This document shows positions 20,878 to 32,055 of a stretch of 64,000 nucleotides of DNA, piece by piece. The stretch lies in contig NW_005179211.1 in the NCBI RefSeq assembly GCF_000350225.1, positions 1-64,000 on the forward strand, read 5' to 3'. Within the stretch, counting starts at the first letter, position 1. Every line of letters begins with the position of its first letter. The notes beneath the pieces were generated by a model that saw nothing but the letters and a program-made list of their open reading frames with translations, did no database searches and was not told the DNA's origin. The position numbers were made by a program, and so were the translations under genes. Origin of the DNA: Chondrus crispus. Its lineage: Eukaryota; Rhodophyta; Florideophyceae; Gigartinales; Gigartinaceae.

Positions 20878-22084
20878 GTAAATGTGGTGCAAGATCGATG
20901 CCGTCCGTTTACTGATGCCTATCGTGTCTCTACCTTATAAGGGAATGGGAGGGATCAGTGAGACGGCGGTGACTAAAGATGATCTAATTGCGCTGTGATG
21001 CGTGTGCTACGTGTGCCCGTATGGCTCTCATGACTGCGGCGGGATGCTGGTGCGGCGTCGACACTTGTCTTTATGGCTCTCATGACACTCCCCCTGTCGA
21101 CGGCGCAGCTGTCTTGGCGTCTGCAGTCTGCTGGATTGTGAGTTGCAGCTTGGGTAGGAGGCGCGCGTATGCTTGGCGCCGGAGGGGGTTTTGAGGCTGT
21201 CTGCCAGTTTCTCGTCGGTGGGGACATGGGCGAGGGTGATGGTTCCCTTTTGCGACTGATGCGTCAGGTAGTGATGAAGCAGATCTCTGAATTTTCGCCG
21301 CTTTGTCGGTCCTGGGCTGTTTCGTAGTATGGCGAATACAGCTGTCAGGTAGGTGTGTCTTGCAGAGGGCGTCCCATAGATGTTCATGTTCGACTTGCCT
21401 CCTTGGCATGGGTGCTTGTATGTGCCGTTGAAACGGGGTGGTTGTTTCACGTGCATTTTTTCGCTGTCGTTGTGTGCGAATTTCTCATGTAGATATGCTG
21501 ACTTGATATCGATGTGCCCCATGTGCATGCCGTGTGTTGCTGCTATGCCGGACAGTGTCCTTACAGTTGTTTTATCTGCCATGTAAGTTGTCGTTTTGGC
21601 AGGGTCAAAGTGCTTTTGTGGCACCATCTTGTCTCCACGTGTGGAGCAGCACGCTTTTCTCAATGCCGTTTCTCCTGCGATGTTCCTCTTGTATCGGTAT
21701 ATCATTTCTAGAGGTATGAGTTTTCCTTTTTGGGGAGGTTGGCATCTAGTGTGCACTGTACGACGTTCATTGTGTTGAGATTTTCCAATTACTCGTTGTG
21801 TGCCTTTTCCCACTCTGCTGCGTCGGGAGGTTGGGTTGTGCTAGCCGGAGCGGAAGTTGCGCGTGTCCGTCGTGTGGGTATTCTGGGTCGTGTGACGAGA
21901 TCACCAGAGTTCCCTTGAACTCCTATGTGAGTGACTCAATTAGAATAAATTTCGGGGTTTGAACTTGCAAATATGAGTGCAGGTGTACTATGAACCTGAA
22001 GTTTTTTGATGCGTGTTGATGACGTCTGATAGTGCGGGGTGAACCTCGGAACCTGAAAATTGTGGGTTTTAGCTTCATGTGAAT

Positions 22085-22205
22085 ACGTCGGGTGTGGGAC
22101 GTGTCGGCTTGTGAGAGGTTGCTTCTAACGACGTCGGGTGGTTGACGTGTGAGCTTGTGAGAGGTAGCTTCTAACGACGTCGGGTGGTTGACGTGTGAGC
22201 TTGAA
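22085..22205. repeat. 46-bp tandem repeat, about 2.5 copies
   Basis: Units share GACGTCGGGTGGTTGACGTG and GAGCTTGTGAGAGG, then GCTTCTAAC. It lies inside the copia fossil between its integrase and reverse-transcriptase parts. Confidence 0.6.
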
Positions 22206-23889
22206 GTTTACACAGCGCACTCTTCGAGGCTTGTTGGTTTTGTTTCAAGTACCATGATGTGGTGCTCATCTATCGCATGTAAGTATCTTGCGGGGGTAGC
22301 TCTTGGGGCGAGTTCGGATATTTGTTTCCTGTTAGCCAGTTCGGGGTTTGTCCCTAGTTGCCCGAATAGGAGAAATTGGGGGACTCTGGGGGTGGTGTTG
22401 GTCCACGTTGTGAATAGCAGGGAGTTGGTGAAGTGGTGTAGTATGTTATTATACTTGAACGCTGCGTCTCTGACAGTGTCTTCCCAGTGAGTTTTGGGGA
22501 GACCACTGTGGTGCAGCGCTGCTCTTTCGGAATTCATCAGGGTCCCGTTGATCCTTTCTGATATGCCGTTCAGTTTGGGTGTGTGCGGCACTGTAGTGCT
22601 GTGCATTACCTGCTGTGAGCGATACATTCTGTTCTCATGTTCGGATATATATTATTTATCGCTGTCCGCGTGTAACAGCTTGGGCTTGCATCCTTTCCTT
22701 TGTTTGATTGCTGTAAGGATTTTGTCCAATCGGTACGTTGTCTCAGCTCGTGATTCCAGGAAGTCGACAATGAGGTATCTGAGTATGTACTTGTTTCTTT
22801 GGCGTGAGGGCGGGTTGAACAGTCCGCATATGTCACTGCTGGACGCTGCTCCTACTGGGTACCTGTGTGTGGTTGGGTAGTGCGGGGCCGGTTGTTGTTT
22901 CGCGGCTGCGCAGCTCTAGCAGGTGATGCGTGGGGGTCTTTGTCTCAACGTGGGTGGGAGGTTGGGGAAGAGGCCGAGCTTTGACATTTTTTTGAAGCGT
23001 GGCGGGGCGTATGTGATTGAAGATCACATGGTAGTGGTGAGAGTCGTTTTCACCTGCGGGGTGTGCCGGGGTGTGTGGCAGCTGTGCGGGGTTTTGCATG
23101 ACATGTAGGTCTTTTTTTCACTTTCGGCGCCACGTGTCCGATTTTTGGCGTGCGGCGGGATTTAGGTTTGCCCGTCTTTTTTGCCTTTGGGGATTTCTTG
23201 TTGACCGGGATGGGGCACTGCCCGGATTGCCAGTCCGTTCTGCCATGCTGTGTCTTTTCACCTTTGGCAATTGCGAGTAGTACATGCCTTTGGTGAAACG
23301 TGCTTGGACAACCTTCTGCGGTGGGCTCGTGCTCGAGTCGAAGATGAGCGCTTGGGTGGGCGTGAACCTGACTTCTCCCCATTGCGCGGCATGTCGTGTC
23401 CGTACGTCGTGTACGGGGAGAAAGTTGGAACGCAGTGCGGGGTTGGCAATGGCAGGGATCCGGATCTGCCTATTCCTACCTGTCGGGATGTGGATCATCC
23501 CCTTCAGGTTTGTCCTCATCGAGGGTCTGGTATACTGCAGTGTAGCCGTACTCGTCTTCTACTGTAGCGACTTGTCCAGTTGTGTAGTGGCGCTGCGGGT
23601 GGGTGCAGCGCGTCAATATACGCTTATGGTCAATGGTGGTGGTCCATTGCCTTCTTCCGGGCTTTGGGGCCGTCATGCCGTGTTGTGGCAGAGGCGTGTA
23701 GTTGGGCGGGTCGGTGCGCCCACGGGCGTTCCGTGGTTGGTACGGACGCTTCTTATTTTCCTTAGTTGGTCCCTTTGCTGGGTAGAGCGGGGGTTAGCTT
23801 GTCTTGCCTTTTTGTCTCGATCGTGGGAGTTGTGGCCTCCATTTCTTGCGGATTAGGCCTAGCTTGGCCGGGAAATTAAGGATGGCTCT

Positions 23890-24205
23890 ACGGGCGTGTC
23901 CGGAGCTCTTGGGATGGGCTCTACGGAGGTGTCCGGAGCTATCTCGACGGTGTTATCCCTTGTTCAGCATGGGCCTTCGGAGGTGTCCGCAGCTGGCTCG
24001 ACGGTGTTATCCGGATCTCTTGGGGTGGGCTCAACGGAGGTGTCCGCAGCTGGCTCGACGGTGTTATCCGGAGCTCTTGGGGTGGGCTCAACAGAGGTGT
24101 CCGGAGCTGGCTCGACGATGTTATCCGGAGCTCTTGGGGTGGGCTCAACGGAGGTGTCCGGAGCTGGCTCGACGGCGTTATCCGGAGCTCTACCAGGTGC
24201 CTCTA
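23890..24205. repeat. 57-bp minisatellite, about five copies
   Basis: Units share GGTGTCCG, AGCTGGCTCGACG, TGTTATCCGGAGCTCTTGG and GGTGGGCTCAAC. It lies just inside the 5' LTR (minus orientation) of the copia fossil. Because 57 is a multiple of three, frames stay open across it, which explains the long artefactual ORFs here. Confidence 0.75.
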
Positions 24206-24822
24206 CGCGAGTGTGCGGACTGAGATGTAGTAGAGCGACGGGGCTGGTGGTGCCGTGGTGCCGTCTTCCTGATCTCGTCCAAGGCGATCTCCGAGGTGCC
24301 TGGGATCGTCTTGCAGTGGGGCGTTGTTTGGGCCCATAACCTGTGGTGCAAGATCGATGCCGTCCGTTTACTGATGCCGATCGTGTCTCTACCTTATAAG
24401 GGAATGGGAGGGATCAGTGAGACGGCGGTGAATAAAGATGATCTAATTGGGCTGTCATGCGTGTGCTACGTGTGCACGTATGGCTCTCATGACAGTAAAA
24501 AAGGCTAATTTGGTGATTCAGTTCTCGTTGCTCCCACTGTACGAAAGCATGCCGCTGAGGTAAACACAGTGCGGACAATGGGTACAGTCATTCATCCCTG
24601 GACTCCAGGGAAGCGCTCCTGGGAATGGAGCGTTCATCACGTCTATAGTTCCCCGCAATGTTGCCTCTTCGTCTTCGAAAAGCTGAAGGGAATTGTCAAC
24701 AACGAAAAGTCCGCTTCACTTGCAATAAAAGGGGCAGAGATGCTCCAAAAATCATGATAGCGTTAACAAGATTGTTATGAATGTAAGTGCTCCCAAACCA
24801 TAAGGACCAATAGAAAAAAGTC

Positions 24823-25161
24823 ACACGGGCAGAAAGAAACGATTCAGCTGGGGACGCCGACAATTTATCGGACATTTGGCGATTTTATTGCGCGCAGGAA
24901 GCAGAAAAAATTGAGAAGGATCGGCTACAGCGACAAAAGGCGGAGGAGAAGGCTGCCCGGCAAAAACAAAGAGAACCGCAGAAAGAACAGAAAGCAGAAG
25001 CGAAAAAGCTGAGGGAACAAAAAAAATCTGGAACGCATGAAAAGTGGCAAGGCCTCAAAGCCTGTCCACTCAACCAAGAAGCGGGCACGATCAACTCCGG
25101 TCCCAAATGCGCACGAAGGCCTCTCCCCAACGTGCATCAACTCCTCACCATTCCCCATTGA
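24823..25161 (+). pseudogene. C-terminal coding fragment with Lys/Glu coiled coil
   Basis: A plus-strand frame without its own Met reads acidic residues, then DIWRFYCAQEAEKIEKDRL. A highly charged heptad-like segment rich in K, E, Q and R follows (about 50 residues), and it ends in TGA at 25159. An AATAAA lies 88 bases downstream (25249-25254), as expected for a real 3' end. Charged coils like this are common at the C-terminus of pogo/Tigger-type transposases, but no catalytic part is present here, so that family is only a suggestion. The right LTR of the copia fossil ends 330 bases upstream. Confidence 0.4.
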
Positions 25162-25254
25162 CGTTGTCCCGTGCGCGTTACTTGGTCTCTCTGGTGCCAG
25201 TGAAATTAAAAATTGACCTTTTTCCAAAACTCTGTGTATTGCCGCACCAATAAA

Positions 25255-26774
25255 AGAAAATTCGGGGTTTCTCTGATCCAGTACGGCTAGAGATTCTGTA
25301 TCTCCTCCCGGTTGGATAGCAAACGCAGAGCATCCACCACCACCAGTCTGACCTCATTTGGGAAAGGGGAAGTAGTTTTTAAGTTAATTTAAAAAAGATG
25401 TTACCAAATTATACTTTCCTGGAGTGGTAACCGCTGTCGCGGTCTCGGCCTTTTTTTCAGTACTGTAGCATATCCGTAATCGGTTTATGATTAAGCCTCT
25501 CTAGGGCAGACTGTTAGCTACTGTAGACCGGGCGGGTTGTGCTTTGGGATTTAAAGGCCGACGCTGCGGGCCTCCATAAACCGGTATCGGATCATCATCA
25601 ATTGACAAACCGACAGTTCGGAGGTTGTCACAAGTAGTCATATATCAAACTTCCGGAATACGTCACTACAGTATGTCAAATAAGAAATTGCGCTTGCTTA
25701 CTTATGTAGACGTGCATGTTAAATTATAGCGGTACCGATCGACGAGCACAACCGTAGCGGCCTGCTTGCCCATACGAAGTACAGTAGCAAACAATGCATC
25801 GCAACACTGTCTACGGTGCCGTTTTGTTATGCATTATTCAGTACGCAACCTCTCACACCGTTCCGTGATGTCCGTGGTTGACTGCATGATCCTGGCGTAC
25901 ATTCCAGGGCGCATGACCGATGGCCCGTGTGTGCCACGGAAATTACAAAAAGCTAACTCGGGTCATAAAAGTGTGTTACTCTATAATTCACATAGCGTAA
26001 AAAGTGTGGATATCTTCTACTTTCAACCTTTCTGCTAAACTGAGCAGTTTTGGAAGCTAGAATCATTGGATCGAAACGCCATTACACGAGGGGAAGAGGA
26101 TAAGGGGTAAGGCACTGTGATCAGCACGGATTGCTGGGCTCCATTTCTTTTCTTCACGTTCCTACGTCGGTGCATGTGTACATATCCTGATCCTCTGTTT
26201 TGAAATTTGCCTTGGTTCTTATTACACTCCATAATTGAATTTATCCAGCGTTGGCCCTCATCTTTCCGACATAGCTGTGTTCTTGCATCTGTCAATGGGC
26301 TGCGGGCATATTTAATCACTCTTGCTCAATTGGAGGGGTGATAATGCCTCCTTACCCCCTCACTTTACATACTACTTGCTACTCCTGTCTATAGGACGTT
26401 TATACGTCTTACAAACTAAAGGGTAATTACAATAACAGTGAAGTGACGGACAAGTCGCCCTCTTCCGACAGAGATGCACTTCTCCAACGCCAGATGAACC
26501 TTTCACAATTTCTGCTTCAAAATTAATAGCTGTATCACCGTCGAAGCGTACATGTATACAGAATGTTAATGAAGAAAATCAAGAACTACTTTACACGGGG
26601 GGAGCTGGCAGTACCTCCAAAAGGCAGAGAGGCCGTCAGCTATGGGAATTCACTGGCGTGTGTGTACGATTTCCACCAAAAAGGGGCCACCAATAGACGC
26701 AGCATATTCAAGTAGAACAGTCGAGCTGAAAGTGCGGGGCGTCAAGAGCTCAACCGCCGGTGGTTTCAAACTTC
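25255..26774. other. intergenic, no gene recognised
   Basis: Several TACTGTA/TACAGTA words (about 25462, 25517, 25668, 25779). Only short, weak frames on both strands (up to 94 codons). No element ends found other than the piggyBac boundary on the right. Confidence 0.4.
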
Positions 26775-26986
26775 TTCTAGTGTCTAGGTGACAAATGACC
26801 TCATATGAGGCCAGTTTTTAGGCGGGCTTTTGCAATTCGAATAATTGTAGAAAATTATCGCTACTGTAGTGAAAAGCTTACGACTAGAGTACTAAACGTT
26901 GGCAAAGCAGAAAACATCCAATTCCGTATCTCAGTCTTCCCTAATCAACACTTTCGTCATCCTCTTCCCTACATTTCTTCAAAATT

Positions 26987-29137
26987 GTGAGCGTCAATGA
27001 TCCTCGAATTATTGCAGGTAACCGCGTCCACACTCGTGCAAGACTGCACACAGGTCAGAGTAAATGTCGTCGCATGTATGGAGCCGCCTGGAAGATCAAG
27101 TTGGTCACGAGAACTGTCATTAGCATGAAAACTGACAAAGTGAAGGGTCGCAGTGTCACTTCAGTCAGGGCTAAATGGGAATTATCAGATGGCGTCAAGG
27201 AAGTCACGCTTCGCATAGCTAACATCAAGGCTGGTGAAGTGATGGACCTGATCAATGACGACCCTGAAGATCATATATATCAAGAAACTGAACATTATGC
27301 GCGACCGGAGCCTACAGAGGACCGCGTGACGCCACTGGAAGGAGCACTCAGACCGAGTACGAGGATCTCCGCGAGTGACGAAATGGATTCCCGAGATGGC
27401 CTCATGAATGTCCACGGTCGGGCCTGGAAGCGTGAGGAAGTCACGATGCATTTAAATGGTATGATACCGCCGAGAAGATGGAAGGTGATTGGAACGATTG
27501 ATGAGATTATATCCCGTGGTCACAGTCCATCTCAAATGCATCCCATGGACTACTTCATGTGGATGTTCCCACAGGAGCACATGGCGTTAATGGTTTCCCA
27601 CACCAACGATGCAATGGAATCAAGGGGACTCCGCTTAACTACAAGAGGTGAAATTTTGAAGTTTTTCGGGGTGCTAATCCTTATGACTCGGATTGAATTC
27701 AGCACCAGAAGGTCTCTTTGGAGCTCACAGGAAACCAGCAAATATCTCCCGCAACCTCAATTCGGAAACATCATCTCCCGCAGAAGATTCGAGGAGCTTC
27801 GCCAGAATGTCACGTTCAGCTTTCCAGCTGACTCAAATGACAGATGGCGTATGATCAGGGACTTCATGTTCGCAATCAATGATCACAGAGCATCGCATGT
27901 GATTCCATCATAGAACATCTTCGTTGATGAGAGTATATCACGCTGGTATGGACTTGGAGGAGATTGGATTGAAACCGGTCTTCCTCAGTATGTTGCCATG
28001 GACCGAAAACCCGAGAATGGCTGTGAGTTGAAGACTGCTGTATGTGGAAAAAGTGGAATCATACTAAGAATTGAGAACGTCGTCTCAGCTGAGGAGACTT
28101 TTTTAAAGGATTTTGAAAGTGACCACTTACACGGAACCGCAGTGACTTTGAGGTTGTTACAGCTATGGTTTCACACCAATCGTGTTGTCTGCGCGGATTC
28201 GTACTTTGCTCCGGTCCACACGGCTGAATCACTTTATGAGAAAGGCCTTAGATTCACAGGTGTGGTGAAGACATCTACCAAGAAATATCCGATGAAATAT
28301 CTATCTCATCTGGAGATTGCTGAAAAGGGAGAGCACGTCACACTAGTTTCGAAGCCGGTGGCCGGGCCTCACCTTATGGCAGTGATGTGGGTGGACCGAG
28401 ACCGCAGATACTTTTTTAGTTCTGTCGGACCATCCAACGAAGGAACTCTAATCTACCGCGAGAGATGGCGTACACGTCATGGCGTGACAAGAAAACAAGA
28501 ATTGTTTATCCGTATTCCCTCAGTCTGCGAGCAGTATTATGAAACTTGCTCTCAGATTGACCGTCACAACGGATCTCGTCAGGATGATCTCGGCTTGGAA
28601 AAGAAGTTCGAAGTCAAGGAGTGGTCTATGCGTGTCAACACTTCTTTATTGGCCATTTTCATTGTGGATGCATGGAAACTGTATGCAGGTGCAAAAGGAG
28701 ATGGTTCTAAGATGTCTCCAAATCAGTTTTATTGTGAGCTTGCTGACCAGTTGATTGATAACAAATAAGATCGTATATCGTTACGTCAGCGAGAATCAGA
28801 CAGTGCTGTTGAAGATGAAGATGTTGGGTTTGGCAGTGGAATTGGTACTCACCTATCCCCAACCACTCGCAAGCGGAAAAGCGCATCCGGCGAGGAGACT
28901 TGTCCTCTTTATCAATCCAGATGCAACATTTGCAGAGGTACAAAAAAGTAAAAGTTTATTTGCTCAGCCTGCAAAGTATATTTTGACAAAGAAGTATGCC
29001 TTTGTCATCACCAGACTGGGCGTGACTGTTTTAAGAAACCTGTCGACGAACGACACGATCATACTTGCAAAGGTAAGTACTACTGGTGCTTAAGGCGATC
29101 TCGACCATTAAAACTGACTACATTGGTCAGCATTTGA
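26987..29137 (+). pseudogene. piggyBac transposase (DDE_Tnp_1_7), decayed
   Basis: One frame of about 716 codons, broken by three in-frame stops (27911 TAG, 28766 TAA, 28949 TAA) and no frameshift. Family hallmarks are plain: RGEILKFFGVLILMTRIEF, then FVDESISRWYG with the first catalytic Asp, GLPQYVAMDRKPENGCELK, VVCADSYFAP with the second Asp, and SQIDRHNGSRQD with the third acidic position. The last 60 codons give a cysteine-rich end (CNIC, CSAC, CLCH, DCFKK, HTCKG), the piggyBac C-terminal zinc-finger-like domain. It is typical in length. Without the stops it would be a standard cut-and-paste transposase; as it stands it is inactive. Confidence 0.85.
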
Positions 29138-29359
29138 GTAAAATGGAGCAAAAAGAGATAAAAAGCTCCTTTTGCCCCTATCGTTCTATCCTGCGTCTAA
29201 AGACTTGCTTGAAGGACCTGCAGCCGTGTCGGAATGCTCCTTTATGAGATGTCACCTTATTCAATCTCATGTTCGAGTGGGTGCTATAAAGCGTCCTGGG
29301 CTGCAGGTCACGAACAAGAACCATCGATATCCCCGAAGGGATTTTTCGACAACTAAAAT

Positions 29360-29428
29360 GCTAAGCGAGGAGTTGGACCCCGGCCTCTAAGACTCAGCGA
29401 TCCTTACAGACCACTGAGCTGGCTTGTC
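29360..29428 (-). tRNA. tRNA-like or tRNA-derived sequence, degenerate
   Basis: The minus strand shows an A-box-like AGCTCAGTGG and, 30 bases on, a T-arm with a 5-bp stem (CGGGG with CCTCG, one G-T) and a 7-base loop TCCAACT. The acceptor and anticodon stems pair poorly, so this is unlikely to be a working tRNA. It may be a pseudogene or the head of a SINE. It lies in the right part of the piggyBac relic. Confidence 0.3.
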
Positions 29429-30270
29429 AGTTACTAACTAGTCGTTTATAGTTGTCTTTATAGTCGTTCAAAGTTCTACTTCGTAAAAATTGTGCTCTTT
29501 TTGTTCTGTACTTGCGAAAATCTTAAATTTTGTTTAAATTTTACTGTAGAGCATTTGACCTCATATGAGGCAAATTGCCGGTCGTCTACACACTTGTCTA
29601 GGTGACAAGTGACCTCATATGAGGTAACTTTTCAACTTATTTTTTCTCTACTTGCGCTAGCTCAACAAGATGGAAAAAGATACTCTCGCCACCGCAGTTG
29701 ACTTCTGCGTTGCGGAAGGGCGGAGTTTGGTGAGATCTGCACGTCTTTTCCAGCCATTTTTAAAATGCCCAAAAAGGAGCCTTTTTGACCAACCTCAAAA
29801 CGTTTTATGTTGATTTCTTCGAAACCAAAACGCCTGTTTAATAAGCCAACTCATCATTGAAACTTCATTAGATTCTTAGTCTCTCTGTGCATTGGAAACT
29901 GCCATCCCAATAGACCTTTTGAACAGGTGTCAATTGACAACGCACATATTATTGCCATACAGTAACCATGGGGGTAGCAACGGAAACGACCGAGTAAATA
30001 CGGAAAGACTATCTCCCAATTCGATCTCCCCCTAATTCCTATAAATATTTTTGATATTTCATTGTAGTCAATCATAACATGAGCAGTGCCACCAATGCTG
30101 ACCGCAGAAACGCACCATCGGCATTGGGCGGTCTTTTCAAATCACGCCATCTCACCACAATGCGATCCATCCCTGCATATCTCCACGTAATCGCACTCAC
30201 TTCCCATCACAGCTACCCCCAAAACCTGCCCCTGACGACAGCCCCATTCGCCACCCCTGAGGACGAACAC

Positions 30271-30848
30271 TGTGGTATAACTACTCACGTCCCGACCACT
30301 TGGAAACGAGGGGGGATTAGTGTGAGGGAGCGCGGGACGCGGGGTACCCACGCGAGCGCGGACCGATCGGAAGAACTCGTAAAGAGGGAAGGCACACGTG
30401 GCCGGTGACGCGCAGCTGAGTGGAGGTGCTATAACCACACAGACGGTCACGGGTTAGAAGCCTGAGACTTAGGGGTAAAACCGGACGGAGTTAGCCAAAA
30501 GCCGTGAAGGGAAGGGAGGCGAGTCTGCCCCCCGTTTACTGGAAGAGAGCAGGTGGCCCCGGTCTTAACCCCTAAGTGGCGCACCAGGACACCTGTCCCG
30601 GTACAGTAGCTGTTACTTTCTGTATACCAGCTACTGTGCTAAATTGGCTAATTTGTGCCATTAACTACTAATTACTAATTACTTACCGTTCGGATCCTAC
30701 ACGTGTAACCAGCGGCGTACTAATGTACTCCGCATCGGCCGTGTACTGTAAATACAACTCCTTACAGTTCTTCTCGCGCTTACAGCCCATCGTACTGTAT
30801 CCCGGGGCGGCAGCGGTGGTGCGGTTGCCTTCGCGCCGTTGTACTACA
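30271..30848 (-). repeat. 3' LTR of the gypsy element
   Basis: 578 bases, nearly identical to 39604-40184, begins TGTGGTATAAC and ends GTACTACA on the plus strand. It is preceded by AACAC and followed by the minus-strand polypurine tract. Confidence 0.95.
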
Positions 30849-31099
30849 GACCCCCTTTCTTACTTGGCGACACGTCCCCGTCGCGGCCGACTAAAATCCC
30901 TGCCAGCTGTGACGGTCTCCTATCCCGAACGGACACCATGCGTCGGCCGCGGAGACGCGGCCGTAGAGTAGTTATCTTCGTCGAGTCCTCAATCCCGTAT
31001 GCACACCTGCAGCGGCCGTCATCTCCCGGTCCGCGCGGAGGAGTTCAGCGGTCCTGCTATTCCCGGTTCCATCCGCGGTACGCCACCGTTTGGATTGGG

Positions 31100-32055
31100 C
31101 GGCTTCCGCCTGCGCCGGGCATCGAATAACCGACGCAAAGAAGCCTTTTTCCAGGACCTCCCCGGAGGGCTGGCCATTTTTCCAAGAATTCCCCTTATAT
31201 TTCCTCCAAAACCCCGCGAGTCCGCCACGGCCAGCCCCGCAGCGGTACGTCCCACACCTTTCCCGGTGCGTGCGGTACCTCTGGCGTACAAAACACGAGC
31301 GAAAACCGCACGGTAGACCCTTTCCCGAACGATTCCTATTTGGAAACGAATAGAAACTGTAAAACACGGTCAGAAACGGAATAAAACCGTTTCTGTTTCC
31401 AAATACTCCCAGGTCGGCGACGACCTCAGGAGTCTGGAATCGTTCTCGGATATGGGCTACGAATTTTAGTCGCCCTTCTAGAGGGGAAATCGTAGCCCTT
31501 CCGGCCGTGCAGTGTCTCCATAAAGAATAGAGCCGGAGCTTGGGTTTCCAAGTACGGTGGACGGACCAGCAGTACCTCCAACCTTCCGAATGGGTTAGCC
31601 GTTGCGGTGGGGTGTCCTCCCCAGGCGCCGGGCATGGAGAAACCGGCGCCGAAGAAGCGTTTTGCCCAGATCCCCCCGGAGGGCTGGCCGTTTTTCCAAA
31701 AACAGTGCCCTGCCATCCGCCAGGAAGCCGCGTGTGTGACTGCCCGCATGTCTGCGCTGTCAGCGGGGGACTCCCGGCGGCGGTACGCTCTGCTGTTCGT
31801 CGAAAACCGGTTGGTAAGTCCTGCGGTTGCCACTTCCCGCGGAGGCGCGATTTGAAAACGAAAGGAAACTGTAAAAAACGAGCAGAAACAGCGTTTTACA
31901 GTTCCGGTTTCCAAATCCGCCTGGGCCTTCCCAAAGTCGTTTTTCCGTCTTGGGACCTCCGGACGCGGGCAGACCCGGGGAATACAATGCCGTTAACGGG
32001 AGGGGGCTACAATTTTTTCCCACCCTTCTATGAGAAAAAACGTAGCCCAAGCCCC
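31100..32055 (-). repeat. diverged internal duplication with hairpins, in the gypsy element
   Basis: Two blocks (about 31100-31500 and 31615-32055) share, in order, GCGCCGGGCAT, AAGAAGC, CCCGGAGGGCTGGCC, GAAACTGTAAAA, GTTTCCAAAT and a terminal hairpin with GGGCTAC and GTAGCCC arms. They fill the space between the chromodomain and the 3' LTR, are GC-rich and have no stable reading frame. Confidence 0.65.

Larger units (their letters stand above)
20883..24494 (-). mobile_element. Ty1/copia LTR fossil with both LTRs
   Basis: Two direct repeats of 153 bases (20883-21035 and 24342-24494), starting TGTGGTGCAAGATCG, bound the element; the right copy ends TGACA. The 5-base duplication GTAAA flanks it (20878-20882 and 24495-24499). 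Reading on the minus strand the parts are: gag-like and basic region (about 23.0-23.6 kb), GAG-pre-integrase-like and integrase pieces (22.2-23.1 kb, with LNGISERINGTLMNSERAAL), and a reverse-transcriptase piece (21.0-21.8 kb, with HIDIKSAYLHEKF). This order is the copia order. The coding part is broken many times and shortened, but the near-identical LTRs suggest a fairly recent insertion of an already defective copy. Confidence 0.8.
26775..29597 (+). mobile_element. piggyBac relic with palindrome-bearing ends
   Basis: The left end reads CTAGTGTCTAGGTGACAA followed by the palindrome CCTCATATGAGG (26803-26814). The right end carries the same palindrome (29556-29567) followed by GTCGTCTACACACTTG. 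The arms match as an imperfect inverted repeat of about 45 bases. The interior holds one plus-strand piggyBac transposase relic. I do not see TTAA at these boundaries, so the exact ends or the target duplication are uncertain. The right end overlaps the left end of the next element. Confidence 0.6.

Noticed and set aside
23890-24205. CRISPR array
   Set aside because: Units are contiguous 57-base repeats with no unique spacers, in a eukaryotic retroelement.
23804-24339. Repeat proteins on the plus strand
   Set aside because: Produced by the 57-bp minisatellite staying in frame; the array lies inside the copia fossil.
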